Assembly (NCBI GenBank): GCA_014621425.1
Contig: JAANBB010000001.1
Span: 620,001-684,000, forward strand
From: Cylindrodendrum hubeiense
Lineage: Eukaryota > Ascomycota > Sordariomycetes > Hypocreales > Nectriaceae
Direction of reading: 5' to 3'
Length of the DNA stretch: 64,000 nt
Positions 31,396 to 41,591 of this stretch are shown in pieces. The translations under genes and the position numbers were made by a program. Numbering within the stretch: position 1 is the first letter of the stretch; every line of letters starts with the position of its first letter. The notes below the pieces were generated by a model. The model had not been told where the DNA came from and searched no databases. It worked only from the letters and a program-made list of their open reading frames with translations.

Positions 31396-32434
31396 GAAAG
31401 ACCTATCCTGTAAGTCATCACTCAGAGAGATGGCGATACATTAGAGCGGAGGTCGATACATCAGCACCAGCCAATAGACTTCATTCGGGGTTACAATATA
31501 CAAGAAAAGGATCTACTAATGGGACAACTAACGCTATTACTAATGACTAAACACAAATCATTAGCACGGCCGGCTATGACAAGTCTACGGGGAATATTTA
31601 ACACAGTTATGGCAACAATCAGAGTACAGGTTAGTTGAGACTCGTGCCGAATACTGCTCATAGAATCTCTTTTTACTGTTAACACTTCGGCAATTCGGTA
31701 ATAACTCGCCAGCGACTTTTACCAACTCTTGCTAATTCGAGAGATTTTGAGATATTTCACTGGCTAATAAGTGTTAATATCTTGCTGCCCTTATTAATAT
31801 ACTTGGGAATTGGATGGAGTGGCATTTGATCCATTATTTAAGCCCAGATATGGATTATGCAAGTATCGTCAAAGTTAGTCATGATGCTAAACACATTCAT
31901 CAAGGCTGTCAAGCAGTACACCATGCGCACGTCTCGATTCGCATTCATCATAAACCACCAATAATAAACAAAACATGAGGATTATTAATACAAAATGGTC
32001 ATGACGATGAGATTGGTAATCTGGATGTGAAAAGAAGGTCGAGGAAGTTTGAACATGGAGGGGATCGGCACAACCGGGCCGTCGGGCCGGCTTAAGTGCC
32101 AATTTGATCTTCATCTTTTGTCTGGAGCCCAATCAGAGCACTCTCCAAACGCCGTGCAAGGTTTCCTTGCACCTGTAGGTAACATTTTGAAGTCAGGAAT
32201 CTCAACATGGATGGCACTTTTTCCTTTAGAGCCCTTCAAAAGGCTGGATGCCTGCTGAAAGATTGTTTTCAGTCGGTCAGCTCGGACAAACTTAACAGCG
32301 CGCGTCGAGTATAAATTCAAGGCGCAGGGACTGACCATTGACCACAATTCACAGCGTTCCCGGCATTAAACTGCACCAGCTCACACCATCGTCACAGCTC
32401 CTCTAGTACAATTGAAGTACTATCGACATTCACA
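31396..32434. other. Intergenic, 1.0 kb
   Basis: AT-rich between 31680 and 31860 and again near 31960. The last 80 bases form the upstream region of the short-chain dehydrogenase. No gene or RNA is supported. Confidence 0.4.
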
Positions 32435-33154
32435 ATGACCGTCTTCGTCATCACGGGCGCACGAACTGGGATTGGTCGAGAGACTATCCGGCAGCTCGCA
32501 ACCAATCCTTCTAATGTTGTGGTGGCAATTGTCCGCGACCTACAGGCAGACATCTCGTCCCTCAACGACATCAAGGCCAACAGCAAGGGAATCGTTCACA
32601 TTGTTGAATGTGACATTTCAAACTCAGACTCAATTTCTCAGCTGGTCGCACGCTTGACAGAAGCGCTTGGGGCGGACTTTCGCATCAATGTACTCATTCA
32701 ATACGCTGCCGTCCTGCATTCCAGGGAGCAAACAAGCACCAATCTCACCGCAGAGGCTCTCATCTCCCATTTTACATCCAACACTGTTGGTCCAGCACTA
32801 GTCACGCAATCACTGGTCCCGCATCTAGTTCCTGGTGCAGTGGTTGCCAACATCACTTCTGGTGTCGGCAGCCTCACGATGCTCACCAACGGGCAAATCA
32901 CGGCTGGACTCACCCCTTACAGCATTAGCAAGGCTGCATTAAACATGCTCACCATTCACCAAGCGCGTCACTTGGGATCACAGGCGTCAGTTGTCGCCAT
33001 TGATCCAGGGCACGTAAAGACGCCAATGGGCGGCGCGGGTGCCGTGGTCGAGATTCCGGATAGTGCGAGAGGGGTAATCAAGATCGTCACTGAGCTCAAG
33101 TCCGAAGACAGTGGAAAATTTATTCTTTACAATGGCACTCAGCTGCCATGGTGA
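32435..33154 (+). CDS. Short-chain dehydrogenase/reductase (SDR), classical type
   Basis: A single exon of 239 residues. The cofactor loop is TGARTGIG (residues 7-14). An acidic/hydrophobic VECDIS segment follows, with catalytic Ser142 in ANITSGVGS and the YxxxK pair Tyr162/Lys166 in PYSISKAALNML, and then IDPGHVKTPMGG after the active site. The usual NNAG-like motif is altered to IQYAA (residues 88-92), replacing the structural asparagines, which is unusual. The protein is cytosolic and related to fungal NAD(P) reductases of the norsolorinic acid ketoreductase/C-factor type. The substrate is unknown. It is convergent with the cellobiose dehydrogenase gene, 296 bases away. Confidence 0.9.
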   Translation: MTVFVITGARTGIGRETIRQLATNPSNVVVAIVRDLQADISSLNDIKANSKGIVHIVECDISNSDSISQLVARLTEALGADFRINVLIQYAAVLHSREQTSTNLTAEALISHFTSNTVGPALVTQSLVPHLVPGAVVANITSGVGSLTMLTNGQITAGLTPYSISKAALNMLTIHQARHLGSQASVVAIDPGHVKTPMGGAGAVVEIPDSARGVIKIVTELKSEDSGKFILYNGTQLPW

Positions 33155-33450
33155 GAGATGATATAGTGATACGAGATTGAATAGGTATGACATTAGTGAG
33201 GAAAGAGGAAGCGAGTTAGGAAGCTATCTTTATCGAAATGTGACTAAATTAGTTTGCACTAGACTGCCGTACCCACTGTCTCTCGTTCGAGTGGTGACAA
33301 TTACATTCATATCTGTCTTGCAAAGCACGGGTCATTCTTTCATATGGGGTAGCACACTGTGAGAACGGTATGGTAACGTTTTTTTTTAGCCTTGAACTAG
33401 AATTCTTCTAAGGTAACAAATCTATAGTACATATTTTTACAGACAGCTGT

Positions 33451-35805
33451 TTACAGATAGCTGCGGCGTCTTCTAGCCGCCCGACACTTGGAAGGGGTCG
33501 TGGTGGTCGATCCGGCCTTCGCCAGAATCTTCTTGGAAGCGTGCTCAGCAGCAACCATGACGATGGCCTGAGTGTTACCAGTGGGCAGGTGAGGGTGGAT
33601 GCTAGCATCCACAACGTAGAGGTTGTCGGTGCCCCAAACCTTGGTGTCGGTATCAACAACGCTGGTGCCATCGTTGCTGGTGCCCATGAGAGCAGTTCCG
33701 ACGAAGTGAGAGCCAGTGACGTACTCAGCAATGAGAGACTCAGCAGTGGTGTTGCTCGCGATGGTCAGGGTGCTGTCGGACTTGGAGGCATAGGAGATAA
33801 GCTGGGTCATGAAAGCCAGGATAGCCTCCTTGTCGCCAGCAGTGTTCAGGTAGGGCTCCTTGGTAATCTTGGTGGCTCCAGCGCTGGTAATGCCCAGGGT
33901 TCCAGTGGATGTAAGTCCGTGGGTGAGGTAGACCTTGATCCTGACGGTGTCGTTGGCAGGGGAGTTGCAGGTACCCTGGATGAATCGCTCAACACCATCG
34001 GTGGTGTTGGCAATGCTGGTCCAGAAGTTGAGACGCTGACCGGACTGTGCGAGAACACCAGTTCCCTTGGCGAACAAGTCAATGTTGGTCTGATCAGGAG
34101 CAGTGAAGTCGGTGCTGGCGAGAGACGTAAGAGACTCCTTGGTCTGCAGTGTGACAGTGAAGATGGGGTGGTCCTGGAGGTGCTCGCCGACGGGCAGGTT
34201 GATCCAGTCAGCGGAGGCGGGCAACGTGATCTGGGTAGAGCCGTTGGAGACGGTCTGGATCTGCGCAGTTGGGCCGATACCACTGTTGAAGAGAACACGA
34301 GGGGTGGACAGGGCGCCAGAAGCGAGGATGACCGCACCGTTGGTGTTGAGGTTGATGATCTGGCGAGTGGCAGCACCCGTTGACACCTCGACACCAGTGA
34401 TGCTGCTGCCGTTGCGGACGACTCGGAGAAGCTTGGAGTTGAGCTGCAGAGAGAACTTGGGCAGGGCCTGAGCCAAGGGAAGGTAGTCACGGACGGGACC
34501 GGCACGGAGACCGTTGGAGACCTGGTTGGCAATGTTAGCAAGAGGATATTATTGGTGGGAATCACGAAGCCTTACCATGATCGGGGGGTGAGAGTAGATC
34601 TTGCGCTTCTTCTCAGGCTCAGCAATAGCATCAACTTCGCTGAAGCCATTGCCATCGAGCCAGGTGCTAAGCACATCCCAGGCACCCTGGTCGTACAGCT
34701 TGCCATCCGTGTTAGGGCTGGTGGTTCCGGGAGTGCGCTTGTAAAGTCTCTCGGCGGAAGCCTCGACGGTATCCCAGCCCCAGCCCGTGGGCCACTTAGA
34801 GAAATCGTTGCTGTTGGGCTTCACGAACATCATGGCGTTGATGGAAGTGGATCCTCCCAAGATGCAACCAGCCTGGCTGGCGGTGTCGGTGCAGTACTCA
34901 GTGGTATCCGAGGCAGTGGACAGGTAGTATCCCATTGAAGGCACATCGTACTGGGTGACAGTGTTGTTCCAGTCCATGGTGGCCTCTCCACCAGAGGAGT
35001 ACAGGGAAGCCTTGCCACGCTCGAGAAGGAGAACGGAGGCACCGGACTCGGCCAGTCGCTCGGCGACAATCAAACCAGCAGCTCCAGCTCCGCCAACAAT
35101 GTAGTCGTAGGTAACGTTGCTGATGGTGGTGGTGATGTTGGCAGGAACAGTTCCGCTACCGCTGCCAGTGTCGGGGGTCGTAGACGAATCATCAGAAGCA
35201 AGAGCCTCCCAGGTGGCGTAGCTGGAGGACTGAGCAGAGGTCAGATCAATACCGAAACCACCGAAACCAGCGGAGTGGTAGTTCAGGGCGCCCGAGGCAG
35301 AAGCAGGGGTGTCCAGAGCAGTGGTGCTGAGAGCCCAGCCGAGAGAAGCAGTGGTGTCGCTGGCGGCAAAGGTGCTGTCATCGGTCTTGATGCAGCCCGA
35401 GCAGAGGAAGGTGTAAGTGAAGGCGGTAGAGTTGACCGAGGTACCGGTCTCGATAGTCTTGAGGGTGACGGTGCTGTCGTCGAGGACGTCAGGGTTGGTG
35501 TAGCCGGTAGCCTCGCGGAGCGAAGAGACTACAGTCTCGCCGTTGGGCCAAGCCACGATGAGCAGACTGCTCGCCATGGAGGTTCGGAGAGCCAGAGCAG
35601 CATATCCGTCGGTGATGGGGGCCGAGATCTGGCCGATGAAGTCGGTGGAGGGAGAGGCAGGCAGAGCGATACCGAAGCTGAAGCTGGTGGTGGCATCAGT
35701 CCACTTCTGGAACGTGATACCGGAAGCGGAGTCGGTATAGGCGACTGAGGCGGCCTGGATGAGGCTCGGAAGTGCCAAGGCACTGACGAAGGACTTGAAG
35801 AACAT
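33451..35805 (-). CDS. Cellobiose dehydrogenase: secreted cytochrome (AA8) plus GMC flavoprotein (AA3_1)
   Basis: Exons 35805-34576 and 34521-33451 give 766 residues. Residues 1-19 are a signal peptide ending at IQAAS. The cytochrome domain (about 20-205) has the heme ligands of this family: Met77 in LALRTSMASS and His177 in GALNYHSAGFGG, with a CSGC pair. A Ser/Thr/Gly linker (about 205-225) leads to the GMC dehydrogenase with YIVGGAGAAGLIVAERL (FAD), GGSTSINAMMFVKP, and the active-site histidines in GSHFVGTALMG and SIHPHLPTGNTQA. It oxidises cellobiose and cello-oligosaccharides outside the cell and passes electrons through the heme to lytic polysaccharide monooxygenases. There is no C-terminal cellulose-binding module; instead the protein ends in a basic CRAARRRRSYL tail. 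Codon use is strongly C-ending, suggesting high expression, which also makes long antisense shadows. Confidence 0.95.
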
Positions 35806-37825
35806 GGTGGCGAGATATGACTTTCAGCAAACGAGCTATGGGTGCGTGTAAATGGACCGGATTTCAAGAGAATGAATAAAGGACACAAGGTCAAAGAACG
35901 AAATGATCACGAAATCCAGTCGTGAGTAAGGAATGAATGCAAATGAAACGAAAGAACGGCACCCAGTGCTGTAGTGAGAAAGAAAGAAAGGCAAGCCTGG
36001 CTGTCAAAACGAAAACATTTCCAGATGAGATGCGGCAAGTATTTAAATATGCCACTGCGGAGTTGCTGGATACTACGTACTGGGTTCTCACGAACCATAT
36101 GATGGCCCTTTCCTAGTTCTTCCCTGTCTCTCCCCTGTCTCTTCCCTGCCGTTCCATGGAAGCCCTATCAAAACGCATAAGACCCGACAATGATGACCTG
36201 GCGCTGTCACTCCATATTGACGTCGTGGCGAAACAGTTTCAGGGCGTGTGGGGACGAAGATTCGCTTCAGACGTCGACAGGTGCACCAATGGCCGGCGCA
36301 GACGAGGCAGAGGATCCGCAGGCGCGGTTTGGTTTGCCAAAAGTAGTAATCTGGCGGCCGCGATTGGCCGCTATTTCGTCGTCTACATCAATGCCTGAAT
36401 GAGGATCCACGGTGTATCCGACTGCTCCTGCGACGACGTTTCACTGAGAGGCGCTGAAACCCGTTAGCGGCTCCGAATAAATCGTCCGTGTCGCTTGCCA
36501 AACGGCCCTAGCTCCTCTTGGATATGCCGTGGTGGATCGCGTGTCAGGGACGGGTGGATCGTTTTGACTACCCTGGCGGCCGAAATGAATATTCCGCGGG
36601 CAGGGACGAGCAATTGACGAATGGATACGCCACGATAGCAAACAACCCCAGTTTCACGGCGTGCGCAATTGGTGGACGTTGTTTTGCCTAGGAGATCCAG
36701 TTGGACGGGACTCGCGAACGATTCGCGACGGCTTCTATTGGGCTGCCGCCAGGATCGCCGCGTGGACCCGGCCACTTGGCACCTGAGACAGGATGGTTAC
36801 GTAGGCCTCATGCCCTGGAAGACATTGGCTCCAGAGCCTGATCTGTGAGTTGACCCTGAATCAGGCCACGGCAAGCGAGGCCCCTAATCCCAACCGCGTA
36901 AAGAATTTTCCCCCAGCGTTGCAGCCAGGATGGATTCCATCGTCGGGTTTGCCTACATATTGCAATTCTGCCCGTCTGTCAGGTCCCTCGCGTAAGCTTC
37001 TCGTCGTCTAGATTTGGCGCCCGGCGCGAAAGCTTCGGTGGAGCTACTGGAGCCGAGTGTAAAAATCATCCGTTGGAAATTTTATCGTATGTTTAGTCTT
37101 AATAGGTCTTCCAACTTCATGGAGAGTATCTTAGTAGAAGGCGTCGTGGAGTAATCAAAAAACAAGACCGCAAAAAGGTAAACTATCAAGCTGTTGATCT
37201 ACGCGAAGGCCAAATCAGGACGATAGGAAACATATGCTGTGAGCATGGAGTCATTCTCGTTTATCTTCAATTAGTCTGTACCGCATTCAGTCATGCGCAT
37301 CCCAGCGACAATGTCTGTCTCATCTCCGGCCACGTGGGTTCGCCCCTTGCAGCGATCTTCGTCCCATGGCATCGCTTAACCACGGGTACAATTAAACAGA
37401 TCAAATTGGGTATTTCACTCAATAGAATCACGTGGCACTCAAGGCATTCAAATTTCGAATGTGGAACATAGGAGAATATGTAAGACATCCCGACTGTGTA
37501 GGGTAGCAGCCGATGTGTCGCCATAGCCTCTGAAAACCAAACGTATCAACAATGCGAATACGGTTACAGGCCAAGGGATATAGGTGCAACTATGAAAAAA
37601 AAGTCGTGCTGTGGTTTAGACATTCAATACACGTAGTTGATAGTAAAGACCTCCAGCTACTCCAGTAATCGCATCACTCATACTCCGTTGGTATCTCTTC
37701 AACTCCCCACAATGACGATAAAACACCCAACACGCTAATCCACTCTCAATTCACACACCTCCCACCGTCAGCTACCGCCCTTGGACGTTTTGGAGTTTAC
37801 CGGTCATTGAACTCTCCGCTTCCCA
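35806..37825. other. Intergenic, 2.0 kb: upstream region of the cellobiose dehydrogenase
   Basis: The first 300 bases form the 5' flank of the minus-strand cellobiose dehydrogenase. At 36119-36150 a pyrimidine run repeats TTCCCTGTCTC-like words three times. The remainder, including a GC-rich stretch at 36200-36780, has short open frames but no recognisable domain. A long promoter would fit a carbon-regulated cellulolytic gene. Confidence 0.4.
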
Positions 37826-38806
37826 CTACGGATTTGTGTACAGAGGGGGTCGAGAGTACCCAGGAATCCTCTTGATTTTCTCCTTGAGCTCATTCAGATC
37901 AATTCCCTCCAGAACGCGAAGGTTAACCGGGTGCAAAGCCTTGGCCATGTCGTAAACCTTTCGTCGGGCCTCTGGCATGGCGGCCACCACCTCGTCTGAC
38001 TGGAGCTCCGCCACGTTTGTCATCTGAACACCGCATTTCTTGCAAAACGTCTTGCCAACGACGTTGGTGGCGAAGAAGTAGCGGCCAATATCATCCGGAT
38101 CGCCATGTAAGATGACCTGTTCACGCATGGGCCAGACCCAAACGTAGGCATTCTACAGACAGGTTAGCATTTCTCTGGGCCTAGGGGAATTTGACAGTCT
38201 TACTCTTTCGCAAATGCTGCAATTGCACTCGCCGATCATGTCGGGATAAGTGCTGTCGATAAGCTTGCTGGCCAAGGCCACCTGGAGGGCACCGCAGTGG
38301 CAGTTTCCGGTGTAAATCTTGCCACCCTCAATCTCGGCAGGTGGAAGGCGACCAGTATACGCCGGAGCCTCGTACGGGGAGCCTATGGCCGCGCCATTGA
38401 CACTACGGTTGAAATTAGTATGTGCATTTTGGTAAAAACAGGGTGGTGGTATTCACGCCGTGCGCTCTAGCGCCCATGTATCCAATTGCTGGATGGTGTG
38501 GGCGTTCAAGCCGAAGGAAGGGTGTCCGGGCATTGAGGCCATTACACCAGTGCCGCAGGTGGGGCAGAACTTGTGGTGAAGGTTCTCGCCGGCGAATTTG
38601 TACGTCGTTAGGTCCTCCTCAGTGCCCTTGACGATCTTGAAGCCATCGCGCGTGGGAGGGAAGAGCCAGAGGTAACCCTTCCTGGAGCAGATGCTGCAGT
38701 TGCACTCATTGACGGCTTTGATTTCTGGGTGATCGATCTCGTAGACGAATGCCCCGCAGTGGCAGTTACCCCGGTAAGTTTTGGTAGGCTCTTTGACGTC
38801 AGCCAT
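37826..38806 (-). CDS. Tandem GFA (CENP-V/glutathione-dependent formaldehyde-activating) domain protein
   Basis: Exons 38806-38457, 38402-38204 and 38152-37826 give 291 residues. Two GFA domains follow each other. The first has NCHCGAFVYE, CNCSICSRKGYLW and FCPTCGTGV; the second has NCHCGALQVA, CNCSICERNAYVWVWP and FCKKCGVQM. Each thus has the complete set of zinc-ligand cysteines. GFA proteins were named for glutathione-dependent formaldehyde activation, but most fungal members have no proven reaction, and zinc binding is the only safe claim. Both introns fall at or just before conserved positions and, once removed, restore the second domain, which is broken in unspliced DNA. The gene is head to head with the DUF899 gene across a 1.1-kb spacer. 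Confidence 0.9.
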
Positions 38807-39947
38807 TATGTAGTGGTTGCAGTTGGTTGGTGGGTTGGTGAGATGGTTGGATGATGCAAAGACAAAGTTGGTAACCAAAGCTGTTGCCTTAAATACCGGT
38901 CAAACAATTCAGTTAATTTCAGCTCACTCGAAGACCGTGAATCTTGATGCAGCTCAGGGCGGAATTTGTTGAGATGTGTCTAACCGCGCTAGGGATCGTT
39001 GGTCTCAAATTGGCCGTAAGCGGGCGTTAAGTTTAACCTGTGGCTTGACAAACCTGGTTCAATCCATTCAGTGAATGATAAGCAGCACCTGGCAATGAGA
39101 AATGCACACTGCCTCAGTCAAGAAGCTCAGGTGGACAATTTATTTGATTAGCCAATTGAACACAGCGGTCCATCGGGATTCGGGACATCGGCGTAGTGGC
39201 TGGTTGCTCGGCCATGACGCTCTCGCTGGCTCGCAGCTGATACAGAGTTCACGGAGGGCAGATTGTCTGTGGCGCTCTGGGCTGCGGTCTCGAACTCACT
39301 CAGCCCAATCCCAATTTTCTGTCACATTTTGGGGTCATCTTGAGCTATCTGGGGCGTTCTTGGAGACCGGGTTCTAGCCTTCCTGTATCATGGCCTCGGA
39401 AATCGGGCTCGAGGGCTTGTGTCTACGGGATTCGGGCCTTCGAGATTCGGATCTCCGAAAGGGACCTCCGTCTGACGCCCCAGCGTCCGAACGCCTCCTT
39501 AATCCTCATCCATAAGACTCACCTTTGGATTATCGATAAATGAAGAAGCCAGTAGCTCTTATCCCCACTCCACATCAGTTGATGTGACAATCTCCATCGC
39601 ATCATGACTTTGAACCACAGTGAATTCTCCGTGTAAGCCACAAAGCAATTAGGGCGCATCGCTAGGCAGCAGCCCCTCTTTTCTCACTAATCACTCCGTA
39701 TCGTCCTGTTTGATACGTCATGTTTGGCTTCGCTATGGCCAGATTGGCTTAGGCCTCTAGCCACCGTAATTCGTAAATGCGGGGAGTGCGACAGAGACCG
39801 TGAACAAATTCACGGTGGATCCAACCCGGACATGTGGGGCCATGTATAAAGGCCGCGTCGGATGGCCCGCGGATCCCGGATGAATCCATCCAGGATCAAG
39901 GCAATTGCTGGAACCCCCGGCCTCCCCAGTCCTCAGCAATCTTTAAA
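38807..39947. other. Intergenic, 1.1 kb: divergent promoter region
   Basis: It lies between two outward-facing genes. GC-rich words built on ATTCGG occur at 39420-39460, and a TATA box is present at 39845-39850. Short frames here show no domain. Confidence 0.4.
39845..39850 (+). promoter_or_regulatory. TATA box
   Basis: TATAAA lies 98 bases before the chosen start of the DUF899-like gene, within a distance usual for fungal promoters. Confidence 0.45.
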
Positions 39948-40701
39948 ATGACAGGCAAAGCAAGTGTCAATTAACCCCTTGCATTCAACAGTCTCTGACC
40001 ACAGCTAGGTTGTCAGCCGTGAGGAGTGGCTCGCTGCTCGAAAGGCTCTGCTCGAGAAGGAGAAAGAGCTTACACGTGCCAACGATGCCCTCTCTGCGCA
40101 ACGTCGCGATCTTCCCATGGTCAAAATAGACAAGCCATACACTTTTAAAGGCCCAGAAAATACGAGCGTTACCCTGAGCGATCTTTTCGAAGGTCAAGAA
40201 CAACTGATTGTGTATCACTTCATGTTCAAGCCAGGCGAAGATGACGCTTGCCGTGGGTGTTCCCACATTGGAGAGTCGCTCCCGGATGTTCGCCACCTTC
40301 GTTTGAAGAACACTAACCTTGTCTGCGTGTCCCGCGGCGAAATCGAAAAGCTCGAGGCCTTCAAACAGAAAAACGGATGGACGTGGCCGTGGTACTCCAG
40401 CGGCGACTCCGACTTCAACTATGATTTCCATGCGACCATGGACGAAGCCGTCTGTCCAATCCAGCTGAACTTCCGCAGCAAGGAGGAGATGGAGGCGGAA
40501 GGGAAAAAGTGGTATGCGGGCGACGTTCCTGGCTTTAGTGTCTTCTTGAAGAAGGATGGTGAAATCTATCACACCTACTCGACGTTTGCCAGGGGCGCAG
40601 AAAAGACAATGCCAACCTTGGCGCTTCTTGACCTGACGCCTCTGGGTAGACAGATTGGACAGTATGGCCCAGCTGAGTTCAAGTTGAAGCATGAGTATTA
40701 G
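39948..40701 (+). CDS. DUF899-like (thioredoxin-fold) protein
   Basis: Main exon 40009-40701, preceded by a small first exon 39948-39965 (ATG plus five codons) joined at a weak GTCAAT donor; total 236 residues. The sequence VVSREEWLAARKALLEKEKELTRANDALSAQRRDLP followed by YTFKGPENTSVTLSDLF, QLIVYHFMFKPGEDDACRGCSHIGESLPDV and GWTWPWYSSGDSDFNYDF is the standard profile of PF05988. In that family a CxxC-like pair (here Cys-Arg-Gly-Cys) sits where thioredoxins have the active site. Function is unknown beyond a likely redox role. The main exon is secure. The first exon is less so: it was chosen because it is the only nearby ATG that splices in phase to the conserved VVSREEW start. Confidence 0.82.
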
Positions 40702-41591
40702 TAAGGCAGCGTTTGGTGAGAAAGGTTGTTGTCCGTAACGGCGATATTCACGTACGTTACCTCAAGCACTGACAACCTGCCCTGAGCTCTAGCCATCCGT
40801 GTGTAATTATAATTTCTAAAATTGAACACATTTTGTCGAATGCCGCAGATCACATCATGGATTGCGCGGTAAATCACGGATTTAATATTGCGAGTCATAT
40901 GTTGGGTCCTACCGGAACAACTCGCAGTACCTTAAGCTCAACTTCGCCTTGGATGGGGGCAAGCTGTCCTGGGCGCTTCAGAGTTTGAACACAGAGAAGT
41001 TCGGGCTGGAGACTATGAGCATCAAACCTTTTTGTGGCTCAAGTCCCGAACTTACATGGCTGCTCGAGGACGATGGGTCAACCAGCCACCAGCTCTTTGG
41101 AAGCTGACATTCTAGGCGGACAAAGGCAGCATTGGGTTGCTAAACTAAGTCAATAATCTGGACACTGCTGCTAGTCAATACTTTTAGAAGAAGAAAAATA
41201 AACCGGACTTGGCTGATGTGTTGATTCTACTTTGTGGATGAGCGATTGTCTGTGAGGTGCAGGATCCAGTTAGACCGGGTTTGAAGACATTTGGAAACGA
41301 AGATGGACAGTGGAGCGATCTTTAATCTACATATTTTGTGGTCCTATCTAAGATATTTTAACAATAGTTGATATCGCTAGATCCTGTTGTCTTCGGCAGT
41401 ACCGTGGTGTTGAACCTCGTCTGACCCTTTCAGTCTTGTCTGGCCATTCGACCCTGGCTAACCCTCACCACCATTCATGATCTTAGCCACCAGATGTACT
41501 TCCTGGCTCCTTAGAGACATACATCCTAAATTTCATAGAAGATGTGCATCGATATCAGTGCCATACGCCTCTTTCCGCCCATTTATGAGCT
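40702..41591. other. Intergenic with one degraded coding fragment
   Basis: About 890 bases between the DUF899 gene and the alpha/beta hydrolase, which read toward each other. Apart from the fragment at 40892-41107 nothing coding is visible. Confidence 0.4.
40892..41107 (+). pseudogene. Fragment resembling the C-terminal domain of a beta-lactamase-related serine hydrolase
   Basis: The frame from 40892 to a TGA at 41105-41107 reads ESYVGSYRNNSQYLKLNF, then DGGKLSWALQSLNTEKFGLE and SSPELTWLLEDDG. The pattern YVGSY...N...L...DGGKL...F.L...LLEDDG recalls the beta-barrel tail of fungal class-C-beta-lactamase-like enzymes (PF00144 followed by a lipocalin-like domain). There is no start codon and no catalytic SxxK domain upstream, only stops. 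I read it as a relic exon, at low confidence; a chance open frame is the alternative. Confidence 0.3.

Noticed and set aside
33541..34383. 280-codon open frame on the plus strand inside the cellobiose dehydrogenase gene
   Set aside because: It is the antisense shadow of a strongly C/G-ending coding sequence; low-complexity G/V/S composition and no domain.
35275..35748. 157-codon plus-strand open frame opposite the cellobiose dehydrogenase cytochrome domain
   Set aside because: Antisense shadow of biased codon use; glycine/arginine-rich without any family character.
36156..36402. Overlapping 70-80 codon frames upstream of the cellobiose dehydrogenase
   Set aside because: Mutually exclusive frames, no domain, no splice pattern; probably GC-rich promoter DNA.
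39050..39085. Second tRNA T-loop-like word GGTTCAATCC
   Set aside because: No complementary acceptor stem or other arms around it.
39985..40692. 235-codon minus-strand frame opposite the DUF899-like gene
   Set aside because: The plus strand carries a clear conserved domain at the same place; the antisense frame has none.
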